DNA from: Planococcus antarcticus DSM 14505
GTDB lineage: Bacteria; Bacillota; Bacilli; Bacillales_A; Planococcaceae
Direction: 5' to 3'
Length of the DNA: 64,000 nt
NCBI RefSeq assembly: GCF_001687565.2
Contig: NZ_CP016534.2
Coordinates: 1 to 64,000 of the forward strand
Shown here one piece after another: positions 27,255 to 39,745 of the stretch. Numbering within the stretch: the first letter of the stretch is position 1; each line of letters opens with the position of its first letter. The translations under genes were made by a program, and so were the position numbers. The notes beneath the pieces were generated by a model that was given only the letters and a program-made list of their open reading frames with translations, did not search any database and was not told where the DNA came from.

Positions 27255-27287
27255 ATGAAAAAACCGGAAAGCCAAAGCTTTCCGGTA
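27255..27287 (-). terminator. Terminator of the minus-strand tRNA-Ser
   Basis: ACCGGAAAGC (27263-27272) pairs with GCTTTCCGGT (27277-27286). The T-run (seen as AAAAAA at 27257-27262 on the plus strand) is on the minus-strand side, downstream of tRNA-Ser, so it mainly ends that transcript; it may also slow dck read-through. Confidence 0.75.
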
Positions 27288-27387
27288 CTCTATATCGAAA
27301 TAATCAGACATACAAGTGTTAAGAAAAATTCGTTACTTGCGTAACGAATCCAATCTCGAATTTATATGCGCGTGTAAATTCAAAAAA

Positions 27388-27480
27388 TGGAGGAGGAAGA
27401 GGGATTCGAACCCCCGCGGGATTTGACTCCCCTGTCGGTTTTCAAGACCGATCCCTTCAGCCAAACTTGGGTATTCCTCC
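27388..27480 (-). tRNA. tRNA-Ser (anticodon UGA)
   Basis: Class II tRNA of 93 bases including encoded CCA. The acceptor 5' strand GGAGGAA pairs with TTCCTCC; the anticodon loop CTTGAAA gives UGA. A long variable arm (ACAGGGGAGTCAAATCCCGC region) marks it as serine. The T arm has GGTTCGAATCC. The base after the acceptor stem is T, where tRNA-Ser normally has G73. It lies on the minus strand between dck and the SRP RNA gene. Confidence 0.95.
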
Positions 27481-27626
27481 GTGTAAGACAAGAACAAATT
27501 TATCATGAATGAATAATCGCTGTCAACAGTTTTTCGCGTTTTTTCAAATTCATCGATAAAAAAACTATTCAATATGGCGAAATAGGCCAATTTAAAAAGA
27601 AATTATCATTGAATGAAGGTTACTGA

Positions 27627-27655
27627 TTGATTTTTTAGCAATTAATTCGTATACT
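27627..27655 (+). promoter_or_regulatory. Promoter of the SRP RNA gene
   Basis: TTGATT (27627-27632), a 17-base spacer and TATACT (27650-27655) place the transcription start at about 27661, exactly the 5' end of the RNA. Confidence 0.75.
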
Positions 27656-27660
27656 AGTAA

Positions 27661-27932
27661 ATGCCGTGCTAGGTGGGAAGATAGCGGTGTCCTGTAACCT
27701 GCAATCCGCTTTAGCAGGACTGAATTCCTTTCTGAGGCTGTCTGCATGTAAGGTCTGCCTCTTGCACGTAGTGTTGACATCTGGGTCCTGCGCAATGGGA
27801 TCCCATGAACCATGTCAGGTCCGGAAGGAAGCAGCATTAAGTGGAATATTCCATGTGCCGCGGGATCGCCTAGATCGAGCCAGCGACAAGGGTAACGCTT
27901 ATGTGCAGCAGTCGAAGAAAGGTGCACGGCAA
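27661..27932 (+). ncRNA. ffs: Signal recognition particle RNA (scRNA, long Bacillus type)
   Basis: About 270 bases with the 4.5S-like core GACATCTGGGTCCTGCGCAA...CATGTCAGGTCCGGAAGGAAGCAGCATTAAG, containing the tetraloop side GGAAGGAAGCAGC that binds Ffh. The 5' and 3' ends pair (GCCGTGCTAGG and GGTGCACGGC). Alu-domain sequences TGCTAGGTGGG at the 5' end show the long Bacillus type. It lies just upstream of dnaX, as in B. subtilis. Confidence 0.95.
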
Positions 27933-27947
27933 TAATATATAAATTCA

Positions 27948-27981
27948 AACCTGTCCGCTCTCGAAGCGGACAGGTTTTTTA
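27948..27981 (+). terminator. Terminator of the SRP RNA gene
   Basis: AACCTGTCCGCT (27948-27959) pairs perfectly with AGCGGACAGGTT (27965-27976), followed by TTTTTT. Confidence 0.9.
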
Positions 27982-28094
27982 TTGTTTTATTCGCGGAATC
28001 GTCACGTGCTAGTCGGGGAAATCGTTCAGAAAGACCCGGCTTTTATGGTATAATGATAGGATAAAAAACAGATTAGTTAAAAGGAGAGAGCAAG

Positions 28095-29828
28095 TTGGCG
28101 TATCAAGCTTTTTACCGTGTTTACAGACCACAGTCCTTTTCTGATATGACAGGCCAGATACATGTCAAACAAACCCTTCAAAACGCTCTCCTTTACAATA
28201 AGACGACACATGCTTATTTGTTTTCAGGGCCTAGAGGGACAGGGAAGACCAGTGCGGCTAAGATATTTGCCAAAGCGTTGAATTGTGAGCAGGCTCCGGC
28301 AGCCGAACCATGCAACGAATGTGCGTCCTGCAGAAGCATCAACGAAGGATCCAATACAGACGTCATTGAATTTGACGCAGCTTCCAATTCGCGTGTCGAA
28401 GAGATGCGGGAGATTATCGAAAAAGTCCGGTTTTCACCGGCGAACTCACGCTTTAAAATCTACATCATTGATGAAGTGCACATGCTGTCGAACAGTGCCT
28501 TCAATGCATTGTTGAAAACATTGGAAGAGCCGCCGGAGCACGTGGTCTTCATTTTGGCGACAACAGAGCCGCATAAACTGCCATTAACGATCATTTCCCG
28601 TTGCCAGCGCTTTGACTTTAAATCTCATACGCAAGTGGACATCGTGTCGCGTATGGTGGAAGTGTTAACGGATGCGAAAATTCCGTATAATGAACAAGTA
28701 CTTAAAATCATCGCTCAGGCTGCCGCTGGCGGAATGCGTGATGCACTGAGTCTGTTGGATCAAGTGGTGTCTTTCAGTGGTGACGAGATGACGGTTGAAG
28801 ACGCCCTGCTTGTCACAGGCTCCATCAGCCAAGATATGTTCTATGGCATTGCAGAAGCACTGCTTGCCAAAGATATTGGTCAGGCATTGACGTTGCTGGA
28901 AAAGTTGGTGCGCGACGGCAAAGACCCCGTGCGACTGGTTGAGGATTTCATTACTTTCTTTCGAGATCTGCTGTTGATCCAGACAGCGCCTGACCTTCAC
29001 GATATGTTAGAGTTAGCGACGCATGAACCACGCTTTGAAGAGCTGGCCAAGCGTTTTGAGCCAGCAACGCTTTACACCTGGATTGATGTCCTTTCCAAAA
29101 CACAGCAGGAAATGCGGTTTTCGAACCATACAAAAATTTATATGGAAACAGCATTGCTGAAAATGGCCCAGGCCGATGTGCCGGTCCAAAGTACAGCTTC
29201 TGCGGTATCGCCTGAGCTTGAAGCAAAAGTCATCCAGTTGGAAAATCTGGTGCGTGAACTGCAGCAGCAAGTTAAAAATGGCGCAGTCAGCGGTGCACAG
29301 GCAACGCCGACTGAGCAGAAAAAACGCCAGCGCGCACAAAGTAGCTTTAAAATACCGACAGGACGTATTCAGGACGTCTTGAAAAATGCCACTAAAGTGG
29401 ATATTCAAGCCATCAAAACCAATTGGTCGACAGTAATGAGCCAATTGCAACGGTCCCATTCGGCTTTATTGAATGAAGCAGAGCCAGTAGCGGCATCAGC
29501 AGATGCATTTGTGTTAAAATTCAAGTATGATATTCATTGCCAGATGGCTTCTGAAAACCAGACCTTTGCTGCGACATTCAGCCAGTTGCTGGAGCAGTAC
29601 GCAGGCAAAGCTTATACACCGGTTTTTGTTCCGGACGCCAGTTGGCTGAAAATCCGTGAAGAGTTTATCAAAAAGAGCGGATCGAAGGCAGGCACTGAAG
29701 AAAAACAGTCGGAGGCTGAAGAAGAAAATCCGTTTTCAGGTGAAGGAGCTGTAGCGGAAGAAGACCCGTTCATCTCGGAAGCCGAACGTCTTTTCGGAAA
29801 AGACTTTGTCGAAGTTCATGATGATTAA
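28095..29828 (+). CDS. dnaX: DNA polymerase III subunits gamma and tau
   Basis: DnaX is the motor of the clamp loader. The 577-residue product has Walker A GPRGTGKT (45-52), a zinc site C64, C73, C76, C79, Walker B IYIIDEVHML, and the long C-terminal tau region for polymerase and DnaB contacts. Start TTG 28095 is preceded by AAGGAGAGAG. Only the full-length form is expected. A TATAAT at 28049-28054 may be the promoter -10. It leads the dnaX-ebfC-recR operon. Confidence 0.97.
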   Translation: MAYQAFYRVYRPQSFSDMTGQIHVKQTLQNALLYNKTTHAYLFSGPRGTGKTSAAKIFAKALNCEQAPAAEPCNECASCRSINEGSNTDVIEFDAASNSRVEEMREIIEKVRFSPANSRFKIYIIDEVHMLSNSAFNALLKTLEEPPEHVVFILATTEPHKLPLTIISRCQRFDFKSHTQVDIVSRMVEVLTDAKIPYNEQVLKIIAQAAAGGMRDALSLLDQVVSFSGDEMTVEDALLVTGSISQDMFYGIAEALLAKDIGQALTLLEKLVRDGKDPVRLVEDFITFFRDLLLIQTAPDLHDMLELATHEPRFEELAKRFEPATLYTWIDVLSKTQQEMRFSNHTKIYMETALLKMAQADVPVQSTASAVSPELEAKVIQLENLVRELQQQVKNGAVSGAQATPTEQKKRQRAQSSFKIPTGRIQDVLKNATKVDIQAIKTNWSTVMSQLQRSHSALLNEAEPVAASADAFVLKFKYDIHCQMASENQTFAATFSQLLEQYAGKAYTPVFVPDASWLKIREEFIKKSGSKAGTEEKQSEAEEENPFSGEGAVAEEDPFISEAERLFGKDFVEVHDD

Positions 29829-29855
29829 AATGAAAATTCTAAGGAGGAACTAATT

Positions 29856-30176
29856 ATGCGCGGTGGAGGAAATATGCAAGGCATGATGAAGCAAATGCAA
29901 AAAATGCAAAAAGAGATGGCAGTTGCCCAGGAAGAGCTAGGAACATTGAAGTTCGAAGGAGCATCTGGCGGCAGTATGGTTAAAGTCACTGTATCCGGTC
30001 ATAAAGAAGTGTTAGATATCGTACTTGATCCTACAGTAGTAGATCCAGAAGATGTTGAAATGTTGCAGGACCTTTTGGTTGTAGCGACAAATGATGCGTT
30101 TAAAAAAGCGGATGATCACGCGAATTCCACAATGGGGAAATTCACGAAGGGTTTGAACATGCCAGGAATGTTCTAG
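29856..30176 (+). CDS. ebfC: Nucleoid-associated protein, YbaB/EbfC family
   Basis: Small DNA-binding nucleoid protein of 106 residues. The N terminus is methionine- and glutamine-rich ([18 protein letters not shown]) and the core shows [20 protein letters not shown], typical of the family. It sits between dnaX and recR as in most bacteria. ATG 29856 follows AAGGAGG. The recR start lies 12 bases past the stop. Confidence 0.94.
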   Translation: MRGGGNMQGMMKQMQKMQKEMAVAQEELGTLKFEGASGGSMVKVTVSGHKEVLDIVLDPTVVDPEDVEMLQDLLVVATNDAFKKADDHANSTMGKFTKGLNMPGMF

Positions 30177-30188
30177 GAGGCAATAACT

Positions 30189-30785
30189 ATGCATTATCCG
30201 GAACCCATTTCGAAATTAATGGAGAGTTTTATGAAACTGCCGGGAATCGGGCCAAAGACAGCGGCCCGTCTGGCGTTTTTTGTGCTTGGCATGAAAGAGG
30301 ATACGGTGCTTGATTTTGCTAAAGCCTTGGTGGATGCGAAACGGAACTTGAGCTTCTGCTCGGTATGCGGCCATATTACTGATGTGGATCCGTGTCATAT
30401 TTGCCAGGATCAGCAGCGTGATCGTACGACAATCTGTGTGGTCCAAGATCCAAAAGACGTAATCGCAATGGAGAAGATGCGCGATTATAAAGGTTTGTAT
30501 CATGTTTTGCAGGGAGCTATTTCTCCAATGGATGGGATTGGTCCTGAAGACATTAACGTTCCGTCTCTATTGAAGCGTCTTCAAGATGAAGAAGTAGAGG
30601 AATTAATTTTGGCTACGAACCCGACAATCGAGGGAGAAGCGACCGCGATGTATATTTCCCGTCTCGTCAGACCTTCAGGAATCAAAACTACTCGGATTGC
30701 CCATGGGCTTCCTGTAGGTGGCGATTTGGAATATGCGGATGAAGTAACTTTATCGAGGGCATTGGAAGGTCGGCGCGAACTTTAA
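30189..30785 (+). CDS. recR: Recombination protein RecR
   Basis: RecR helps RecF and RecO load RecA at gaps. The 198-residue product has a helix-hairpin-helix ([17 protein letters not shown]), a C4 zinc finger ([16 protein letters not shown]), a TOPRIM domain ([13 protein letters not shown]) and a C-terminal Walker-like region ([20 protein letters not shown]). Last gene of the dnaX operon. The genes yaaL and bofA, next in B. subtilis, are missing. Confidence 0.97.
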   Translation: MHYPEPISKLMESFMKLPGIGPKTAARLAFFVLGMKEDTVLDFAKALVDAKRNLSFCSVCGHITDVDPCHICQDQQRDRTTICVVQDPKDVIAMEKMRDYKGLYHVLQGAISPMDGIGPEDINVPSLLKRLQDEEVEELILATNPTIEGEATAMYISRLVRPSGIKTTRIAHGLPVGGDLEYADEVTLSRALEGRREL

Positions 30786-31034
30786 TGATGGAAATAATAG
30801 CTAGGAAATTTTCTAGCTTCTTAATAAATAGGGAACATTCTGATTAATTATGTTTCGTATATAGTTGTCAGTGGAGATGGTATTGTCTTTTTATAGAAAA
30901 AAGAAGAGAAAGAAGTCGAGTGAAGTGGCTTTCCAAAGCTCTTTGTTTGATTTCTTTTTTAAATTCTTCTTATAGAAGGGAACTGAAATTTAGCGGTGAA
31001 TGTTTTACGAATATAACTTTATTCGCCAAAAGTG
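30786..31034 (+). other. recR to rrn operon B spacer: imperfect hairpins, no supported gene
   Basis: GCTAGGAAATTTTCTAGC (30799-30816) can fold as a weak hairpin after recR. A purine-rich then pyrimidine-rich stretch (30896-30975) can form a long imperfect stem. A frame inside it would encode about 35 residues (basic run YRKKKRKK then phenylalanine-rich), but it has no ribosome binding site. It occupies the slot of yaaL and bofA in B. subtilis. Confidence 0.5.
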
Positions 31035-31063
31035 TTGACAGCAAGAAGTGTATGCTTTAATAT
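31035..31063 (+). promoter_or_regulatory. Promoter of rRNA operon B
   Basis: TTGACA (31035-31040), 17-base spacer, TAATAT (31058-31063). The -35 is perfect, better than that of operon A. Confidence 0.85.
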
Positions 31064-31314
31064 CATAGGAGTCGCAAAGAACGACAGCAACAATGCGAAT
31101 AACTTGAACCTTGAAAACTGAACAGCAAAACGTCAACGAAAGACGTCACGAGCACTTCGGTGCGAGAACGACTTTTGCGAAGGTTGCCACCGGCAATTGG
31201 AGCAGAGTTGTTCATCTACTCGGTGTTCGTGACTACAACTTACTGATCAGCTTTGTGCAGATCAAGCCATCTTCGGATGGTGCCAGCAACAACTAGAGCA
31301 GTCAAATGTTCTCT
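31064..31314 (+). other. Leader of rRNA operon B
   Basis: No gene. It contains CTTGAAAACTGAAC (boxA-like, about 31110-31123) and the hairpin GAGCAC-TTCG-GTGC (31150-31163), half of which is missing from operon A. From about 31106 it otherwise matches the operon A leader. Confidence 0.65.
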
Positions 31315-32872
<1,558 letters not shown>

Positions 32873-33066
32873 ATAAATTCGGAACCGAGGTTTTCTCGGG
32901 GTTGACGTTTTGCGTTCAGTTTTGAAGGTTCACCTTCAGGCGGCAACGCCTTTTTTTGTGACTTTCAATCTTGTTCTTTGAAAACTGGATAAAACGACAT
33001 TGAAACAAAAATGAAGCAATTCATGTACGCGTGGCACTTGGTGCCACAACTTTTTAATTAACCATT

Positions 33067-35998
<2,932 letters not shown>

Positions 35999-36073
35999 AC
36001 AATGTATCATGAAGGAATTTCAATGGGTCAATGTCGTTTATCCAGTTTTGAGTGAACAAGCACTCAACCAAAT

Positions 36074-36190
36074 AGTCCAGTGATGATGGCAAAGAGGCCA
36101 CACCCGTTCCCATCCCGAACACGGCAGTTAAGCTCTTTTGCGCCGATGGTAGTTGGGGGTCTCCCCCTGTGAGAGTAGGACGTCGCTGGT
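36074..36190 (+). rRNA. 5S ribosomal RNA, operon B, first copy
   Basis: About 116 bases. It carries GCGCCGATGG and GAGAGTAGGACG, where the other two 5S genes have GCGCTGATGG and GAGAGTAAGACG, and GGGGGTCTCC in place of GGGGGTTTCC. It ends GTCGCTGGTC, with no terminator before the next 5S gene. Confidence 0.93.
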
Positions 36191-36243
36191 CTGTTTTTAA
36201 TTTTTCATACTAATTTTTTTGAACGACGAATATTTAACTAAAT

Positions 36244-36361
36244 AGTCCAGTGATGATGGCAAAGAGGCCACACCCGTTCCCATCCCGAACACGGCAGTTA
36301 AGCTCTTTTGCGCTGATGGTAGTTGGGGGTTTCCCCCTGTGAGAGTAAGACGTCGCTGGGC
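36244..36361 (+). rRNA. 5S ribosomal RNA, operon B, second copy
   Basis: Second 5S in tandem, about 54 bases after the first. It appears identical to the operon A 5S, including three positions that differ from its neighbour, and shares the downstream terminator with operon A. That suggests the distal 5S-terminator block is the common ancestral end. Confidence 0.93.
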
Positions 36362-36368
36362 ACATTGA

Positions 36369-36406
36369 AACAAGTCGTTACCGATTCCGGTAACGGCTTG
36401 TTTTTT
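36369..36406 (+). terminator. Terminator of rRNA operon B
   Basis: The same AACAAGTCGTTACC / GGTAACGGCTTGTT hairpin as in operon A (36369-36402), here with a longer T-run. Confidence 0.9.
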
Positions 36407-36525
36407 ATTTCCAAGAAACATCAATGGGCATTTCGGAATCTTCACAGTCTTTCTGTTTCAAAACCGCTGCTCTCAGCTGAAGTTGCTATAATGGGAGTAA
36501 TCAATCAATGTGAGGATGGAAATTT

Positions 36526-37962
36526 ATGACCCAACGACGTCCGATAGTAGATGCATTAATACAGCATCAAAACAGAGAGCCTATTTCTTTTCACGTGCCG
36601 GGGCATAAGCACGGAATTTTATCGGGGTTGCCGAAAGAAATCCAATCGGCACTTCATTACGATTTGACTGAACTGACAGGTCTGGATGATCTTCATTATC
36701 CGGAAGAAGCGATTAAAGATGCGCAGCTTTTATTAGCGGAAGCTTATGGCGCAAAGGAAAGCTTCTTATTGGTCAATGGTTCCACTGTGGGAAATTTGAC
36801 AATGATCCACGCAGTCTGTAAAGAAGGGGATGTGGTGATAGTTCAGCGCAATTCCCATAAATCGATTTTTCATGCCCTGGAGCTTGCACGTCTGCGCCCG
36901 GTTTACGTATCGCCGCAATGGGATGAGGAATCCATGACAGCTGCTGGAGTGCCTCTCAAGGCAATGGAAGCCGCAATAGAGGCATATCCGGAAGCGAAAG
37001 CAGTGGTACTTACATATCCTAATTATTATGGAATGGTTTCCGATGAACTACGGACCATCATTGCTTTATGCCATAAAAAAGACATGCCAGTTCTGGTGGA
37101 TGAAGCGCATGGCGCCCATTTCCAGGCAGGATTGCCGTTTCCAGTTTCGTCTTTGGTACTCGGTGCGGACGTGGTGGTTCAGTCTGCTCATAAAACCTTG
37201 CCAGCGATGACGATGGGGTCTTTTTTACACGTTGGTAGTAATCGAGTAAGCGTAAAGAAAATCCAAAAATACTTGCGTATGTTTCAATCGAGCAGTCCAT
37301 CGTATTTGATCCTGGCTTCTTTGGATGATGCGCGCTCTTATCTTCAAAATTATTCACAACCAGACATTCGGGTGTTCATTGAAAAACGTGCTCGTTTTCT
37401 TAGTAGTCTGCGGATGATTCCGTATTTAACTGTGGTGGAATCTGATGATCCGCTGAAAATTATGTTGAGGGTCGATCATCATAGCGGCTACCAGCTGAAA
37501 CAGCAGCTGGAACAAGCGGGGATTGAGGTGGAGCTGGCTGACCTTTTTCAGGTACTGCTGATCTTGCCTCTATTGAAGCAATGGCATGCGTATCCGTTTG
37601 CGGAAATCCGCAGCCGGTTGAAAGTAGCAGTATTGGGGCTTGAAAGGGAAGCAAGACAGGAAACAAAGCTTATGGTGCAGCAACAGCTTGATGTGACGGT
37701 TCCTGAACTGTCTTTCGAGGAAATCGATTTGGCTGATCAAGAGTGGATTTCTTATACACAAATCATTGGACGTATTGCGGCGGGTATGGTGATTCCATAT
37801 CCGCCAGGCATTCCACTGATGGTGGCCGGTGAAAAGTGGACATTGACCAAAGTGGAAGAGCTGATGAATTACTTGGCTTCGAAAGCGCAGATCCAAGGCG
37901 ACCACCGGCTAGAATCAAAGCAATTGCCGGTACTCCAACAAGGAGCACCAGAGAATAAGTAA
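36526..37962 (+). CDS. yaaO: Orn/Lys/Arg decarboxylase family protein, YaaO type
   Basis: PLP-dependent basic amino acid decarboxylase of the aspartate-aminotransferase fold, 478 residues. The cofactor lysine is K223 in VQSAHKTLPAMTMG; VDEAHGAHF holds the PLP-ring aspartate, and SFHVPGHKHG is the conserved N-terminal motif. Substrate (lysine, ornithine or arginine) cannot be fixed from the sequence; products would be cadaverine, putrescine or agmatine. ATG 36526 is preceded by GAGGATGGA; a TATAAT at 36487-36492 is a likely -10. In B. subtilis yaaO stands just before tmk; here ppx and ppk come between. Confidence 0.88.
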   Translation: MTQRRPIVDALIQHQNREPISFHVPGHKHGILSGLPKEIQSALHYDLTELTGLDDLHYPEEAIKDAQLLLAEAYGAKESFLLVNGSTVGNLTMIHAVCKEGDVVIVQRNSHKSIFHALELARLRPVYVSPQWDEESMTAAGVPLKAMEAAIEAYPEAKAVVLTYPNYYGMVSDELRTIIALCHKKDMPVLVDEAHGAHFQAGLPFPVSSLVLGADVVVQSAHKTLPAMTMGSFLHVGSNRVSVKKIQKYLRMFQSSSPSYLILASLDDARSYLQNYSQPDIRVFIEKRARFLSSLRMIPYLTVVESDDPLKIMLRVDHHSGYQLKQQLEQAGIEVELADLFQVLLILPLLKQWHAYPFAEIRSRLKVAVLGLEREARQETKLMVQQQLDVTVPELSFEEIDLADQEWISYTQIIGRIAAGMVIPYPPGIPLMVAGEKWTLTKVEELMNYLASKAQIQGDHRLESKQLPVLQQGAPENK

Positions 37963-38020
37963 ATCGCAAAGGGGGTATACTGTAGCATCATTTAAATGGA
38001 ATAGAATGTGGGGGATTTTC

Positions 38021-39547
38021 ATGGATCAAGAAAAATATGCAATCATTGATATCGGTTCGAATACCATTCGTCTTGTTATTTATACACGGGACAAAAGTGG
38101 ACGTTTTACAGAAAGTGAAAACGTTAAGGCGGTTGCTCGTCTCCGTAACTATTTAAATGAAGAAAATATTTTGGAACGTGAAGGAATTGAGATACTTCTC
38201 AAGACTTTACAGAGTTTCCAGGAAGTCACCCGACATCATCAACTGAAGGCGATTAAATGCGTGGCTACAGCAGCTGTTCGCCAAGCGGAAAATCAGGATG
38301 AAATTATGGCAGCGGTCGAAAGCGAAACGGATTTTACCATGCGTATCCTGTCCGAATTCGAAGAGGCAAACTACGGTTATCTGGCAGTCGTCAACTCGAC
38401 GCCATTTGCCAGCGGCATCACAGTGGATATTGGTGGGGGCAGTACGGAAATTACGTATTTCGATAATCGCCAGTTAATATACTTTTATAGTTTCCCGTTT
38501 GGTGCGTTGTCTTTAAAACAACAGTTTATCCAAGGAGACACGCCGACAAAAGGGGAATTGCGTGAGCTACGATCGTTTTTGAAAGAACAGTTTGACCAAT
38601 TAGAATGGCTGGCCGACAAACGGCTACCTTTAATTGGCATCGGGGGAAGCGCTCGGAATATGGCACAAATCCACCAGGAACATATCGAATACCCTTTTTC
38701 TGGAGTTCACCAGTACGTGATGAGTAAAGATGATGTAGAAGAAGTGAATGGCTTATTGAAATCTTTGGAGTTTTCGGAGTTACAAAGGCTTGAGGGCTTG
38801 TCGAAGGACCGGGCAGATATCATCATTCCAGCAGTTGAAGTGTTTCGCTATTTGATGGAGTTTATTGATACAAAACAATTTGCCCTCAGCAGAAAAGGAT
38901 TGAGAGATGGCGTTTTTTATGAAGAAACGACTAAGGATTTCGATTTATCGGTATTTCCCAATGTCGTGGAAGAAAGCTTTCACGAACTGGCCATCGACTA
39001 TGACATCAATCTGATTCACGCGTTCCACGTCACCAACAGTGCATTGTTGATTTCAAAAGAATTAGAAGAGGTGGGCTTGCTTTCACTAGAGGAAGAAGAT
39101 TATAAACGCTTGAAGTTGAGCAGTGCTCTTTACAATTTAGGAAGCTATATCGATTCGGAGTCCAGCCACCAGCACACATTTTATTTACTAAGCAACCGGA
39201 CTATTGATGGCTTATTGCATAAAGAACGGGTCATTGTTGCATTGATGGCTTCGTTTAAAAATAGAGAAATCTTTAAGCGCAATGTTGCTCTTTATGAAAA
39301 GTGGTTTGGCAAGGATGAATTGGCTAAATTCAGCTTGTTAGGTGCCATTATTAAACTAGCTTATAGTTTGAATGCTACGAAACGTGACATTGTAAAGGCT
39401 ATTGAACTGGAAGAAAAAGACGAGGAACTTATTTTTTCTGTTCAATGCAGTGAAGATTGGAAACCAGAGCAATACCAAGTGGAGAAGCAGAAAAAGCATT
39501 TGGAAAAGCAATTGAAGAAAACGATTGATTTTAAATTTTACAAATAA
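38021..39547 (+). CDS. ppx: Ppx/GppA phosphatase (exopolyphosphatase)
   Basis: Exopolyphosphatase or pppGpp phosphatase, 508 residues, with the actin-like ATPase fold: phosphate 1 motif IIDIGSNTIRL and phosphate 2 motif VDIGGGSTEITYF. A C-terminal HD-like region follows from about residue 310. I chose ATG 38021, with GGGGG seven bases upstream, over ATG 38006, which has no ribosome binding site. The pairing with ppk next to it favours polyphosphate turnover, but GppA-type activity cannot be excluded. It is 58 bases from yaaO with no terminator, so it may be cotranscribed. Confidence 0.9.
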   Translation: MDQEKYAIIDIGSNTIRLVIYTRDKSGRFTESENVKAVARLRNYLNEENILEREGIEILLKTLQSFQEVTRHHQLKAIKCVATAAVRQAENQDEIMAAVESETDFTMRILSEFEEANYGYLAVVNSTPFASGITVDIGGGSTEITYFDNRQLIYFYSFPFGALSLKQQFIQGDTPTKGELRELRSFLKEQFDQLEWLADKRLPLIGIGGSARNMAQIHQEHIEYPFSGVHQYVMSKDDVEEVNGLLKSLEFSELQRLEGLSKDRADIIIPAVEVFRYLMEFIDTKQFALSRKGLRDGVFYEETTKDFDLSVFPNVVEESFHELAIDYDINLIHAFHVTNSALLISKELEEVGLLSLEEEDYKRLKLSSALYNLGSYIDSESSHQHTFYLLSNRTIDGLLHKERVIVALMASFKNREIFKRNVALYEKWFGKDELAKFSLLGAIIKLAYSLNATKRDIVKAIELEEKDEELIFSVQCSEDWKPEQYQVEKQKKHLEKQLKKTIDFKFYK

Positions 39548-39745
39548 TTAACATTGTGAAAGCCATATCCAGCTCTTTTAAAAGATAGATAATGATACGA
39601 TAAAGACAAACTTCGATCAGGGAGGTATTTTTCATCGCCTACTGATAACTAGTTAATTCGGAGTTCCCACTTGCATAGGTGGGAGTCTTGTTGCCTGTTA
39701 GAGCGGAATGACAGAATGAATTATAAGTAAAAGGTGGAGTCAAAA
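39548..39745 (+). other. ppx-ppk spacer with an isolated stem-loop
   Basis: CCCACTTGCATAGGTGGG (39667-39684) forms a tight hairpin without a T-run. GGGAGG at about 39621 is a ribosome-site-like motif with no start codon in reach. No gene is seen. Confidence 0.4.

Noticed and set aside
30873..30980. Small frame of about 35 codons with YRKKKRKK and FDFFFKFF after recR, in the slot of yaaL
   Set aside because: No ribosome binding site, extreme composition explained by purine/pyrimidine tracts; resemblance to the YaaL start is too weak.
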